Below, piece by piece: positions 32,941 through 41,399 of a stretch of DNA of 54,371 nt. Source of the stretch: CAYUTA01 sp964447605 (GTDB lineage: Bacteria > Bacillota > Clostridia > Christensenellales > CAG-138); assembly GCA_964447605.1 (NCBI GenBank), contig CAYUTA010000014.1, positions 1 to 54,371 of the forward strand, read 5' to 3'. The first letter of the stretch is position 1; each line of letters opens with the position of its first letter. Made by a program: the position numbers and the translations under genes. Below the pieces are notes generated by a model. It made no database searches, was not told the DNA's origin, and saw nothing but the letters and a program-made list of their open reading frames with translations.

Positions 32941-33455
32941 GACTGCGGCGGTGCGGAGGGCGATATCAAAACGGACGTGGCCATGAAGATCTGTGACACG
33001 CTGGACGTGGGGGGGCAGCTTTTCAGAGATCGTGGCGATGGATTACCCGCACAACACCATGCTCATCGGCCACGACGGGCCGTTCCACATCGGCATCTCC
33101 GACGGCAAGCCGATTCTGCGCGGCATGGGCGTTATACCATGGCAAGCGGGGCAGCGGCGTGTCCGTGGAGGCCCACGTCATCTCCGGCGCGGTGACCACG
33201 CCGGGGGGCACGCAGACCGGCGACGGCAGGCTCAAGCTGATCGCCAGTCAGGGGACGGCCCCAAAGCTTCCCATCCTGACCATCGGCAACACGCAGACGC
33301 ATATCGATTTCGGGATGGAGTTGGACGCATACATGGACGCATGGTTTGCCGAAGCGCCGGCTCACCACTGCGCGCTGTCGGTGGGACATCATGCGGAACT
33401 GTTTGAAAAGGTGGCCATTCTGATGGGCATCCGGTTCGTAAGGGTCGGCGTTTAA
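32941..33455 (+). pseudogene. C-terminal remnant of an arabinose/fucose-isomerase-family sugar isomerase, two frameshifts
   Basis: Three successive frames join into one recognisable protein end: AEGDIKTDVAMKICDTLDVGG in the first, then SFSEIVAMDYPHNTMLIGHD and GPFHIGISDGKPILRGMGV in the second, then SVEAHVISGAVTTPGG up to ALSVGHHAELFEKVAILMG in the third. This is the C-terminal third of the L-arabinose isomerase-like (COG2160-type) family. The first break is a run of seven Gs near 33008-33015, where six would restore the frame. The second is one extra base near 33134. The N-terminal two thirds are absent, so the gene is dead even if one break is a sequencing error. Confidence 0.75.
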
Positions 33456-33565
33456 TCAAAAACAGAGTTTTTTGACGGGGACAACCGTCTGTTCCTCTCG
33501 CGCTTCGCGCTCCCGGGCGGCAACATGCACAGGGCGCCAAAAGCGACGTACACGCCGCCGCTTTT

Positions 33566-33590
33566 GACAGAATTATTTGGGTCTTCCCGC
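33566..33590 (-). repeat. dispersed intergenic motif, copy 2
   Basis: The segment reads GACAGAATTATTTGGGTCTT and continues CCCGC. It matches 53781-53805 at 22 of 25 positions in the same orientation. Its complement shares the GCGGGAAGA core with the copy at 2409. Confidence 0.45.
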
Positions 33591-33646
33591 ATTTTTTTGT
33601 TACGGGATTGGCGGAGCAATCCCGATGGAACCCTTTTTGACATGCT

Positions 33647-33666
33647 GAGAGCCCCGAAGGGCTCTC
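33647..33666 (-). terminator. hairpin at the end of the fucose uptake operon
   Basis: GAGAGCCC pairs with GGGCTCTC; the loop is TTCG on the minus strand, an especially stable tetraloop. It lies 34 bases after the binding-protein stop. The T-rich side is on the plus strand, so direction is uncertain. Confidence 0.5.
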
Positions 33667-33699
33667 TCTTTATTCCATGGGTGGTTGTTTGTCGGCAGA

Positions 33700-34848
33700 T
33701 CAATCGTAGACCAGCAGAGCAATGGCCGGCTCGTCGATGTTCTCTGCGTTGTACCACTGGGCGCCGGTGTCGACGTCGGCAACCGCTTCGCCATTGGCGG
33801 CGGCGACCGCCAGCTCGACGGCCTTGTAGCCGATCTGATACGGATCCTGGGTGACGGAGCCATAGAACCAGCCGTTGCGGACAGCGTTCTTCTGTGCTTC
33901 GCCGGCGTCGAAGCCCGCTACGATGAGGCCGGCGTATTTGCCGCCCTCGGCCAGGGCCTGACCGTCTTCAACCGCGGAGAGGAAGCCGGTGACGGCGCCT
34001 TCGTTGGAGCAGAAGATCGCGACGATGCCCTTGGTGGCCAGCAGCGAGTTGGCAGCTGTCTGCACCGCGCCCGCCTCGGTGGTGGCGGAGATCTCAACGC
34101 GGATGATGATGGCGGGATTCTCAACCTTGGATTCCCACTTGGTGTGGCCCTCGACGGAAACCTTACCGGGCTGATAGGTTTCGGCGATTTCCTTCATCTT
34201 GTTGACGAAGCCGGTGGTGCGGCCGGACACGGACGCGGAAACGGCATCCTGGGAGAGGCAGCCGATCACAATGGGCGCCTCGGGCGTCGCCGCTTTCATA
34301 GCCTCGACGAGCTTTTCGTTTTCATTGAACTTCTCAGCGGCCAGCGCTGCGGCGTTCTCGTTGTTGGTGGACGCGGTCGCTTTCACAGCGCCGGTGGTGT
34401 CGTCGGGCACGCCGGAGTCAAAGCCGATGACCGGGATGTTCTTTTCGGCGCACTCCTGCAGAATCTCGGTGACGGCTTCGGTGGAGAGGGCGGCCAGCGC
34501 AAGCGCCTTGGGGTTCTTGGCCAGCTCGTTTTTCACCATGTTGACCTGCGCGTCGATCTCGGTCTCGGAGGCCGGGCCGTCGAAGTAGATCTCTACGCCG
34601 AAATCATTGGCTGCCGCTTCCGAACCGGCCTTGACCGCTTGCCAGAACTGATGCTGGAAGCCCTTGGCCATGACGGGGATGTACATTTTCTCGGCCGGCG
34701 CTTCGGCCGGCGCCTCTGCGGGAGCTTCCGCCGCCGGGGCCTCTGCTGCGGGGGCTTCCGCCACCGGGGGCGCCCCTGCCGGTGTAGCGCATGCGAACAT
34801 GCTGCATACCATTGCCAGGGTCAACATAAATACGACCAGTTTTTTCAT
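33700..34848 (-). CDS. sugar (probably L-fucose) ABC transporter substrate-binding lipoprotein
   Basis: The 382-residue protein starts at ATG 34848 behind AGGAGGAATAATC. The lipobox is MFAC, followed by a Pro/Ala/Glu spacer made of repeated AEAPA units, then a type I periplasmic-binding domain (YIPVMAKGFQHQFWQAVKAG, then ALAALSTEAVTEILQ and IPVIGFDSGVPDDTTGA). The FQHQFW stretch is typical of ribose/fucose-type binding proteins. It is the last gene of the importer operon divergent from a LacI regulator and fucI, which is why L-fucose is proposed. Confidence 0.88.
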   Translation of the reverse strand: MKKLVVFMLTLAMVCSMFACATPAGAPPVAEAPAAEAPAAEAPAEAPAEAPAEKMYIPVMAKGFQHQFWQAVKAGSEAAANDFGVEIYFDGPASETEIDAQVNMVKNELAKNPKALALAALSTEAVTEILQECAEKNIPVIGFDSGVPDDTTGAVKATASTNNENAAALAAEKFNENEKLVEAMKAATPEAPIVIGCLSQDAVSASVSGRTTGFVNKMKEIAETYQPGKVSVEGHTKWESKVENPAIIIRVEISATTEAGAVQTAANSLLATKGIVAIFCSNEGAVTGFLSAVEDGQALAEGGKYAGLIVAGFDAGEAQKNAVRNGWFYGSVTQDPYQIGYKAVELAVAAANGEAVADVDTGAQWYNAENIDEPAIALLVYD

Positions 34849-34919
34849 GATTATTCCTCCTGTTTTTTATTAAGCACGGATTGCTCCGTATCTTATCAAG
34901 TTGGTTGCTACGGCAACGC

Positions 34920-35927
34920 TCAGCTCTTCTTGACGCGGTTGGCGGCCCTGGTGCGCTGGATGTCCAGCAGAACCGCGCCGATGACCACCGCGCCGGTGAA
35001 GAACGTCTGCCACGGAGCCTGCAATCCGCAGGCGGACAGACCGTTTTTGAGCACCGACATGATGAATACGCCGATGAGCGTGCCGACCATCGTGCCCGAG
35101 CCGCCGCTCATGGAGGTGCCGCCGATGACGACGCCCGCAATGGCGTTGAGCTCCTGCCCGTTTCCCGTACCGGGCGTGATGGTGGTATAAGCCGCCGCAT
35201 AGAAGATGCCGGCAAGGCCGGAGAACATGCCGCAAACGGTATAGATGAACACCTTCCAGTTATCGGTCTTGATACCTGAAAGACGCGCCGCCTCCTCGTT
35301 GCTGCCAATGGCGAACGTATAGCGGCCAAAGCGCGTCTTGTGCAGCAGAATCGCCGCAATGATGAAAAACAGCACCAGCCAGACCGCGCCCATCGGGAAA
35401 CCCTTGATCTGCATATCGCCAAAGGTGAAATTGTTGCGGATAAACACCTTTTTAAACCAGCCGCCGATTTCCGCCGTTGCCGTCGGCCAGGTCTGCGACT
35501 GCACCTTGGTAATGATGGAGCCGAAGCCCTGCGACATCATCATCGTGCCGAGCGTTGCAATAAACGGCGGCAGCTTGAGCTTGGCGATAAGCAGTCCGTT
35601 GACGAAGCCGAACACCGTGCCGACGCCCACCGTGAGCACCAGCGCCAGCCACAGCGGCCATGCGTGCACCTTGAACACGAACGCGCCCAAAAGAGCCGAA
35701 CACATCATGACCGTGCCGATAGAAAGATCGATGCCGCCGGTGATGATGACAAACGTGACGCCAAACGCCATAAAGCCGATGTAGTAGCTGGACTCGAGGA
35801 CGTTTTTAAACATATCTACGGAAAAGAAATTGTTCCCGAAGATTGAGAAAAACACGTACAGGATGACCAGCGCCAGCGGCGCAAGGAGCTGCTGAAAATT
35901 AATTTTCTTTTTTCCCGGTGCTTCCAT
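34920..35927 (-). CDS. sugar (probably L-fucose) ABC transporter permease
   Basis: The 335-residue protein starts at ATG 35927, eight bases after the ATPase stop. It is a single RbsC-type permease with FVIITGGIDLSIGTVMMCSA, LKLPPFIATLGTMMMSQG and VIGGTSMSGGSGTMVGT. Only one permease gene is present, so it probably forms a homodimer, unlike the two-permease rhamnose system. The hydrophobic segments fill most of the length. It works with the neighbouring ATPase and binding protein. Confidence 0.92.
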   Translation of the reverse strand: MEAPGKKKINFQQLLAPLALVILYVFFSIFGNNFFSVDMFKNVLESSYYIGFMAFGVTFVIITGGIDLSIGTVMMCSALLGAFVFKVHAWPLWLALVLTVGVGTVFGFVNGLLIAKLKLPPFIATLGTMMMSQGFGSIITKVQSQTWPTATAEIGGWFKKVFIRNNFTFGDMQIKGFPMGAVWLVLFFIIAAILLHKTRFGRYTFAIGSNEEAARLSGIKTDNWKVFIYTVCGMFSGLAGIFYAAAYTTITPGTGNGQELNAIAGVVIGGTSMSGGSGTMVGTLIGVFIMSVLKNGLSACGLQAPWQTFFTGAVVIGAVLLDIQRTRAANRVKKS

Positions 35928-35934
35928 TGTTTGA

Positions 35935-37434
35935 TTACCCCACTTCCCGCATCGTTGCAAATTCCATGATTTTTTCCTGACTGGCCTGCTCAATGCCGAT
36001 CTCGCCCGTGACGCGGCCCTCGCACATAATGACGATACGGTCGCTCATGCGAAGCAGTTCCGGCAACTCCGAAGAGATCATAATGATGGATTTCCCCTCC
36101 GAAACAAGGCGGTTCATCAGCTTATAGATCTCGTTTTTCGCGCCGACGTCGATGCCGCGCGTCGGCTCGTCAAAAATGAGGATATCGCAGTCGCGAAGCA
36201 GCCATTTGCCAATGACAACCTTCTGCTGGTTTCCGCCGGAAAGGCTCTTTGCCGCCGTCTTGACCGACGGGGTTTTGACGTTGATCATCTCTACATACTT
36301 GGCGGCTTCGGCGTCCACGCTGCGGTCGTTGACCAGCGGCCCACTGCAGAAGCGCTCCAGGCTCGGCAGCACGGTGTTATCCCCCACCGAAAGGCCGAGG
36401 CAAAGGCCGTATTGCTTGCGGTCCTCGGACAGGTAGCCGATGCCGGCCGACACGGCGTCGTTGGGCGTGGAAATGGAAACCTTTTTGCCCTTGACAAAGA
36501 TTTCCCCCGAATCGCGCCTGTCCGCGCCCACGATGAGGCGCGCCGTCTCCGTGCGGCCCGCGCCCATCAGGCCGGCGAGGCCGAGGATTTCGCCCTTGCG
36601 CAGCTTGATCGACACGTCCTTTACGTCGTCGGAAACCAGGTTTTTCACCTCGAGCACCACCTCGGCGTTCCCGGGCACGTTGGATTTGGATTTGGGCTCT
36701 TCATAGATCACGCGGCCGACCATCATCCTGATGATCTGATCCATCGTGGCCTCCCCGGTGTCCAGCACGCCGATGTACTGGCCGTCGCGCATGACCGTGA
36801 TGCGGTCGGAGATGCGTTTGAGTTCGTCCATGCGGTGCGAGATGTAGACAATACCCACGCCCTGCGCCTTGAGCCTCCGGATAAAGCTGAACAGCTCCTC
36901 GATCTCCGTATCCGTCAGCGCCGCGGAGGGCTCGTCCATAATCATGATCCGCGTATTGGGGTACGACATGGCCTTTGCAATTTCCACCATCTGCTGCTTG
37001 GCGACCGACAGCCGCTTGACCTCGATTTGCGGGTCGATATTCAGGTTAAGCGAATGCAGGAGTTCCCCGGCCATGCGGTTTTGCTCCTTTTTATTCAGCA
37101 GCAGCCCCCTGGACGGCTCGCGGCCGATATAGATATTTTCCGCCACCGTCAGGTCCCGCATGAGGTTGAGCTCCTGATGGATGATGCTGACGCCCAGCCG
37201 CTGCGCGTCGGACGGGGAGTGGAATTCCACCTTCTCACCGAACAACTCGATGGTACCGGCGTCCTTTTGGTAAATGCCGGTGAGGATCTTCATCAGCGTG
37301 GATTTGCCCGCGCCGTTTTCACCGACCAGCGCCATGACCTCGCCTTTGCGCAGCTCGAGCTGAACGTTATCAAGTGCATGAACGCCCGGAAAATACTTCT
37401 GGATTCCTTCCATACGGAGTATGGTCTCGGCCAC
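35935..37434 (-). CDS. sugar (probably L-fucose) ABC transporter, double ATPase subunit
   Basis: The 499-residue protein uses GTG at 37434 behind GAGGTGATATT; the ATG seven codons in lacks such a site. It is a fused double nucleotide-binding protein of the RbsA type: first domain GENGAGKSTL, VAKQQMVEIAKAMS and MIMDEPSAALT; second domain GLAGLMGAGRTE, LSGGNQQKVVIGKWL and IFDEPTRGIDVG. It is the first gene of the importer operon, transcribed from a promoter with a LacI-type operator just downstream. Confidence 0.93.
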   Translation of the reverse strand: MAETILRMEGIQKYFPGVHALDNVQLELRKGEVMALVGENGAGKSTLMKILTGIYQKDAGTIELFGEKVEFHSPSDAQRLGVSIIHQELNLMRDLTVAENIYIGREPSRGLLLNKKEQNRMAGELLHSLNLNIDPQIEVKRLSVAKQQMVEIAKAMSYPNTRIMIMDEPSAALTDTEIEELFSFIRRLKAQGVGIVYISHRMDELKRISDRITVMRDGQYIGVLDTGEATMDQIIRMMVGRVIYEEPKSKSNVPGNAEVVLEVKNLVSDDVKDVSIKLRKGEILGLAGLMGAGRTETARLIVGADRRDSGEIFVKGKKVSISTPNDAVSAGIGYLSEDRKQYGLCLGLSVGDNTVLPSLERFCSGPLVNDRSVDAEAAKYVEMINVKTPSVKTAAKSLSGGNQQKVVIGKWLLRDCDILIFDEPTRGIDVGAKNEIYKLMNRLVSEGKSIIMISSELPELLRMSDRIVIMCEGRVTGEIGIEQASQEKIMEFATMREVG

Positions 37435-37654
37435 AATATCACCTCGTCATTTGTTTTTGCGCCGTGCCGACCACAGCGGCGGATGTTCATTTTCATGCTT
37501 GGGGTTTCATTTTGTATTGTTTGAGGTTAGCTGGTTGATGTGCCGATTGTCCTTTGCCAATCGGCAAAGGGGACATCCCCTTCCAATTTCCGACAGCCGC
37601 CGGCAAGAATGGTGCTGGTGAAGCTGCCGTTTTGATAAGATAAATGAAAGCGCG

Positions 37655-37664
37655 TAACGTTTCA
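37655..37664. promoter_or_regulatory. candidate operator for the fucose LacI regulator, site 1
   Basis: TAACGTTTCA lies about 9 to 18 bases downstream of the leftward -10 box. It shares the AACGTTTC core, with the central CpG typical of LacI-family sites, with site 2. Confidence 0.45.
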
Positions 37665-37672
37665 TTTTCTGC

Positions 37673-37701
37673 ATTGTAACATGCCATATTTTTGAAGTCA
37701 A
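37673..37701 (-). promoter_or_regulatory. sigma-A promoter for the fucose uptake operon
   Basis: On the minus strand: TTGACT (37701-37696), a 17-nt spacer and TACAAT (37678-37673). The leader is about 230 bases. Confidence 0.65.
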
Positions 37702-37821
37702 TATCTAATCCGGGTTATTTTTGATTTTTTTCAGCGTAAGTTTCGATGTTTTTTAGAATATATTATGTAGTGAAACATTTAAAATTACAGAATGTTGTAT
37801 AGAAATGATAGGATATTGTGC

Positions 37822-37851
37822 TTGACATGGAGGAGGAGCTAATGCTAAAAT
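37822..37851 (+). promoter_or_regulatory. sigma-A promoter for the LacI regulator and fucI
   Basis: TTGACA (37822-37827), an 18-nt spacer and TAAAAT (37846-37851). The predicted start near 37858 immediately precedes operator site 2. Confidence 0.65.
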
Positions 37852-37859
37852 GAAAAAAC

Positions 37860-37870
37860 AAAACGTTTCG
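37860..37870. promoter_or_regulatory. candidate operator for the fucose LacI regulator, site 2
   Basis: AAAACGTTTCG lies about nine bases downstream of the rightward -10 box. It shares the AACGTTTC core with site 1. Confidence 0.45.
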
Positions 37871-37938
37871 CCCCATTCTTGCAATGTAAAGCATGCCCAT
37901 AGGGAAACAAAATCCGCATCGCCGGGGCAGGAGAACAA

Positions 37939-39078
37939 ATGCCGACCATCAAAGACGTATCAAAACAAACCGGGCTTTCTCTGGCGACCATTTCGAAGTA
38001 TCTCAACGGGGGCAACGTGCGTCAGGAGAACCGCCGCGCCATAGAGCAGGCGATTGAATCCCTCGGGTATCGTGTAAACCGCAACGCCAGGAGCCTGAAA
38101 ACCAACCGAACCCTGACCATTGGGGTCGTTATGCCGACGCTGTCCGTTCCCTTTTTTGGCAGCGTGCTTTCCGCGCTGGACAGCTGCCTGCGCGAGGCGG
38201 GCTATACCACGTTCGTTTGCAGTTATGACTTTGACCCTGCGCTGGAGATTGAAAAACTCCGCATTCTGGCCAACAACAATGTAGACGGCATCGTGCTGGT
38301 TGCGCAAAACGTTACGGTGGAGCAGCTCAACGCCATCCGCAGCGCGCCCGGCCGCGACATCCCGATGGTGCTGGTGGACCGCACCATTCCGGGCTTTGTC
38401 TGCGATTCCGTGGTCATCGACAATCTCAACGCGACCTACGGCGCGGCGGAGCAGTTCATTACCGCAGGCCACCGGCGCATCGGCATCATCGTGGGGCCGC
38501 TGGATATTTCCACCGCCTATGAGCGCATGATTGGCTACAAGCGCGCGCTTGCAGACTATGGCCTGGGAATCGACTCGGAAAACGTGGACGCCGCCTTTGC
38601 CGGAAACGGGCGGAGCGGCCGGCTTCCCGTGAACGGCCATTGCGCGCCGGAGCGCGCGGACAATCCCGGCGATGCAAAGCGGAACCTGGTGCAGATCGGC
38701 AGCTATGACTTTGAGTCCGGCTACCGGCTGTTCAACCAGTTTATGAACATGGAGGACCCGCCCACCGCGCTGTGCGTAACCAATTATGACATGACGCTCG
38801 GCGCCGTCACCGCCGCGCATGAGCGCGGCGTGGTGCTGGGGCGCGATATCGGCTTTGTCGGCTTCGACGCCATCGACCTGTGCCGCATCGTTTCCCCGCC
38901 GCTTTCGATCGTCGAGCAGCCTACAAAGCTGATGGGGCTGCGCGCGGGCGAAATCCTGCTCGACCGGCTTTCCGGCGAAGCGCAGAATTATCCGCAGGTG
39001 GTGCGTCTCAAGCCCAAGCTGCACAGCCGTCCCTGTGAGCCCGGTTGCCATCGCGGTATTCCCGACGCCGCGTTATGA
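37939..39078 (+). CDS. LacI family regulator of the fucose locus
   Basis: The 379-residue protein starts at ATG 37939 behind GCAGGAGAACAA. The N-terminal helix-turn-helix (TIKDVSKQTGLSLATISKYL) and hinge lead to a periplasmic-binding-like sensor domain (TLTIGVVMPTLSVPFFGSVL, then FVGFDAIDL). It probably represses the divergent importer and itself with fucI until fucose or a derivative binds. Between about residues 218 and 248 there is an extra, hydrophilic segment (GNGRSGRLPVNGHC) not expected in the family, just before LVQIGSYDFESGYRLF. The frame stays open through it. Whether the sensor domain folds normally is unclear. Confidence 0.85.
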   Translation: MPTIKDVSKQTGLSLATISKYLNGGNVRQENRRAIEQAIESLGYRVNRNARSLKTNRTLTIGVVMPTLSVPFFGSVLSALDSCLREAGYTTFVCSYDFDPALEIEKLRILANNNVDGIVLVAQNVTVEQLNAIRSAPGRDIPMVLVDRTIPGFVCDSVVIDNLNATYGAAEQFITAGHRRIGIIVGPLDISTAYERMIGYKRALADYGLGIDSENVDAAFAGNGRSGRLPVNGHCAPERADNPGDAKRNLVQIGSYDFESGYRLFNQFMNMEDPPTALCVTNYDMTLGAVTAAHERGVVLGRDIGFVGFDAIDLCRIVSPPLSIVEQPTKLMGLRAGEILLDRLSGEAQNYPQVVRLKPKLHSRPCEPGCHRGIPDAAL

Positions 39079-39124
39079 TACGAACTGCAATTGAAACAAA
39101 ATTAGGTAGGAACAGGAGGTCCCC

Positions 39125-40912
39125 ATGAATCGCTACAAAATCGCACTTCCCAAAGTTGGTATCCGTCCGTGTATCGACGGAAGAAGAAACGGCGTGCGCG
39201 AGGGTCTCGAGGATCAGACGATGGGCATGGCCCGCGCGGCCGCAAGGCTGATTGCCGAAAACCTGCGCTATCAAAACGGCGAGCCCGTGGAGGTTGTTAT
39301 CGCCGATACCGCCATCGGCGGCGTTGCGGAAGCCGCGCTGTGCCAGCAGAAGTTCGAGCGCGAGGGCGTGCAGGTTACGCTGACCGTTTCCCCCTGCTGG
39401 TGTTACTCCACCGAGGTCATGGATTTTGACCCGCATACGGTCAAGGCCGTCTGGGGCTTCAACGGAACCGAACGCCCGGGCGCGGTGTTCCTCGCAGCCG
39501 TACTTGCCGCGCATTCGCAAAAGGGTCTGCCCGCGTTCGGCATCTATGGACGCGACGTAAAGGATGCGGCCGACGCGGAGATTCCCGAGGATGTGCAGCG
39601 CAAAATTCTGCTGTTTGCCAAGGCCGGCGTCGCCGCCAAGTGCATGCGCCAGAACAGCTATTTGCAGATCGGCTCCATGTGCATGGGCATTGCCGGCAGT
39701 ATTCTCGACCAGCAGATGATCTATGACTATTTCGGCCTGCGCAGCGAATCCGTTGACGAAACCGAGATTCTGCGCCGCATCGACAAGGGCATCTATGACC
39801 GCGAGGAGTTCGAACGCGCGTTGAAGTGGACCAGAGAGCACTGCAAGGAGGGCTTTGACAAAAATCCCGCCGACATACAGTTTTCCCGCGAGGAGAAGGA
39901 TGCGCAGTGGGCGTTCGTCGTCAAGAACATGCTCATCGTGCGCGACCTGATGATCGGCAACCCCAAGCTTGCCGAAATGGGCTTTGTTGAGGAATCAAAC
40001 GGCCACAACGCCATTGTCGGCGGCATTCAGGGGCAGCGCCAGTGGACGGATTACAAGCCGAACTTCGATTTCCTCGAGGCCATGCTCAACAGCCAGTTCG
40101 ACTGGAACGGCCTGCGCGAGGCGTTTGTGCTCGGAACCGAGAACGACACGCTCAACGCCCTGACCATGCTTTTTGAGCACCTGCTCACCAACCGCCCGGG
40201 CATCTTTGCCGACGTGCGCACCTACTGGAGCCCCGACGCGGTCAAGCGCGTCACGGGTAAGGCGCTCACCGGCCCTGCAAAGGACGGCATCATCCACCTC
40301 ATCAACTCCGGCGCAGCCTCGCTCGACGGCACGGGCGCCGTCAGCGACGGCACGGGCGCGCCCATCATCAAGCCGTTCTATGAAATGACGCAGGCGGACG
40401 CGGACGCGTGCCTGGCCGCCACCGACTGGTGCCCGGCGGATCAGTTCTACTTCCGAGGGGGCGGATACAGCAGTCACTTTAAGACCGGCACGCGCGGCGG
40501 CATGCCTGTGACGATGGCGCGCCTGAATATCGTCAGCGGAATCGGCCCGGTGCTGCAGCTTGCCGAGGGCTATACCTGCGAGCTCGACCCCGAGGTGCAC
40601 GCCGTTCTCGACAAGCGCACCGATCCGACCTGGCCCACCACCTGGTTTGCCCCCATCCTTACCGGCGAGGGCGCGTTTACGGACGTATACAGTGTGATGG
40701 CCAATTGGGGCGCCAACCACGGCGCGTTCTGCTATGGACATATTGGCGAAGAGCTGATTACGCTGGCCGCCATGCTGCGCATCCCCGTTTCGATGCACAA
40801 CGTCTCCCGCGCGCGCATCTTCCGCCCTTCGGCCTGGAGCGCGTTCGGCACCCACGATCCCGAAGGGGCAGACTACCGCGCCTGCAAGGCGTTCGGCCCA
40901 CTCTATAAATAA
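39125..40912 (+). CDS. fucI: L-fucose isomerase
   Basis: The 595-residue enzyme starts at ATG 39125 behind AACAGGAGGTCCCC. It matches FucI along its length: KVGIRPCIDGRRNGVREGLE at the start, CWCYSTEVMDFDP, KAVWGFNGTERPGAV, GTENDTLNALTMLFEHLLT, ADVRTYWSPDAVKRVTG, and the late NWGANHGAFCYGHIGEEL. The Glu, Asp and His residues of the manganese site fall in these blocks. It converts L-fucose to L-fuculose (also D-arabinose to D-ribulose). No fuculokinase or fuculose-phosphate aldolase is in the window; the rha kinase and aldolase, or genes elsewhere, would have to complete the pathway. Confidence 0.96.
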   Translation: MNRYKIALPKVGIRPCIDGRRNGVREGLEDQTMGMARAAARLIAENLRYQNGEPVEVVIADTAIGGVAEAALCQQKFEREGVQVTLTVSPCWCYSTEVMDFDPHTVKAVWGFNGTERPGAVFLAAVLAAHSQKGLPAFGIYGRDVKDAADAEIPEDVQRKILLFAKAGVAAKCMRQNSYLQIGSMCMGIAGSILDQQMIYDYFGLRSESVDETEILRRIDKGIYDREEFERALKWTREHCKEGFDKNPADIQFSREEKDAQWAFVVKNMLIVRDLMIGNPKLAEMGFVEESNGHNAIVGGIQGQRQWTDYKPNFDFLEAMLNSQFDWNGLREAFVLGTENDTLNALTMLFEHLLTNRPGIFADVRTYWSPDAVKRVTGKALTGPAKDGIIHLINSGAASLDGTGAVSDGTGAPIIKPFYEMTQADADACLAATDWCPADQFYFRGGGYSSHFKTGTRGGMPVTMARLNIVSGIGPVLQLAEGYTCELDPEVHAVLDKRTDPTWPTTWFAPILTGEGAFTDVYSVMANWGANHGAFCYGHIGEELITLAAMLRIPVSMHNVSRARIFRPSAWSAFGTHDPEGADYRACKAFGPLYK

Positions 40913-40938
40913 GAAGCTCGTTGCAAGCGGGAATTGCG

Positions 40939-40977
40939 TAAACCCGGGGTCGTCCAGTAAGGGCAGCCCCGGGTTTA
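40939..40977 (+). terminator. hairpin downstream of fucI
   Basis: TAAACCCGGGG (40939-40949) pairs perfectly with CCCCGGGTTTA (40967-40977). It is 27 bases after the stop codon. The T-run is short and lies in the 3' arm. Confidence 0.6.
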
Positions 40978-41084
40978 TGACCGAACTCCTATTCTTTATA
41001 TAAAACTCGTTTCGGTATCCTCCATGCGCCTCAAAGCCTTAATCGGCACGGTTATCATTCGCCGGCTTTTCGCCGGCAATGCGT

Positions 41085-41350
41085 TTATCCCGACGGCAAT
41101 CCCGCGCCTGAATAATCGCGCTTTTGCATACCGCCTTCCAAGAACAGTTCGCCATCGCCATAACGCAGCCATGTTGGATTGACATTGCAGCTTGCTTCAA
41201 AATACTCATACCTGAATCCGGATTTTTGTTTGTGCCGCGGATAATGCATGATATATGGTTTACACTGCGGCTCAGGTCATGGCTTAATTGTGAAGAAGCA
41301 CTATTTATTTCCCGCAGAACGGCTTTCCGGCTGCCGCCAATCGTATGCAT
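41085..41350 (-). pseudogene. frameshifted remnant of an XRE-like helix-turn-helix regulator
   Basis: One minus-strand frame reads SQLSHDLSRSVNHISCIIRG then TNKNPDSGMSILK, which looks like the recognition helix and following turn of a small phage-repressor-like protein. A second frame continues EASCNVNPTWLRYGDGELFL and stops after GAGLPSG. The N-P-x-W-L-x-Y-G-x-G-E pattern is typical of the end of XRE-family DNA-binding domains. The two parts join only if a small indel near 41180-41200 is assumed. The identification is from pattern alone; the gene is probably dead. Confidence 0.4.
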
Positions 41351-41399
41351 CCTATCTTAACCATACTTTCTTGCGCTTTCCTATGGCAAGCTTTCCTAG

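Larger units (their letters stand above)
33456..33699. other. intergenic DNA with dispersed motif and two hairpins
   Basis: No gene is seen. It contains the dispersed motif copy at 33566-33590, a hairpin with arms 33603-33610 and 33617-33624 (CGGGATTG), and a stable hairpin at 33647-33666 next to the end of the fucose importer operon. Confidence 0.5.
37435..37938. other. divergent regulatory region of the fucose locus
   Basis: About 500 AT-rich bases lie between the importer and the LacI gene. They hold two facing sigma-A promoters and two AACGTTTC-type operator candidates, annotated separately. A small frame starting at 37850 precedes the predicted transcription start and is not supported as a leader peptide. 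Confidence 0.6.
40913..41399. other. intergenic region with hairpin and a decayed regulator gene
   Basis: It holds the hairpin after fucI (40939-40977) and, on the minus strand, the remains of a small helix-turn-helix gene (41085-41350). Nothing else is recognised. Confidence 0.5.

Noticed and set aside
37850..38044. Small frame before the LacI gene as a leader peptide
   Set aside because: Its ATG precedes the predicted transcription start and it has no ribosome binding site of its own.
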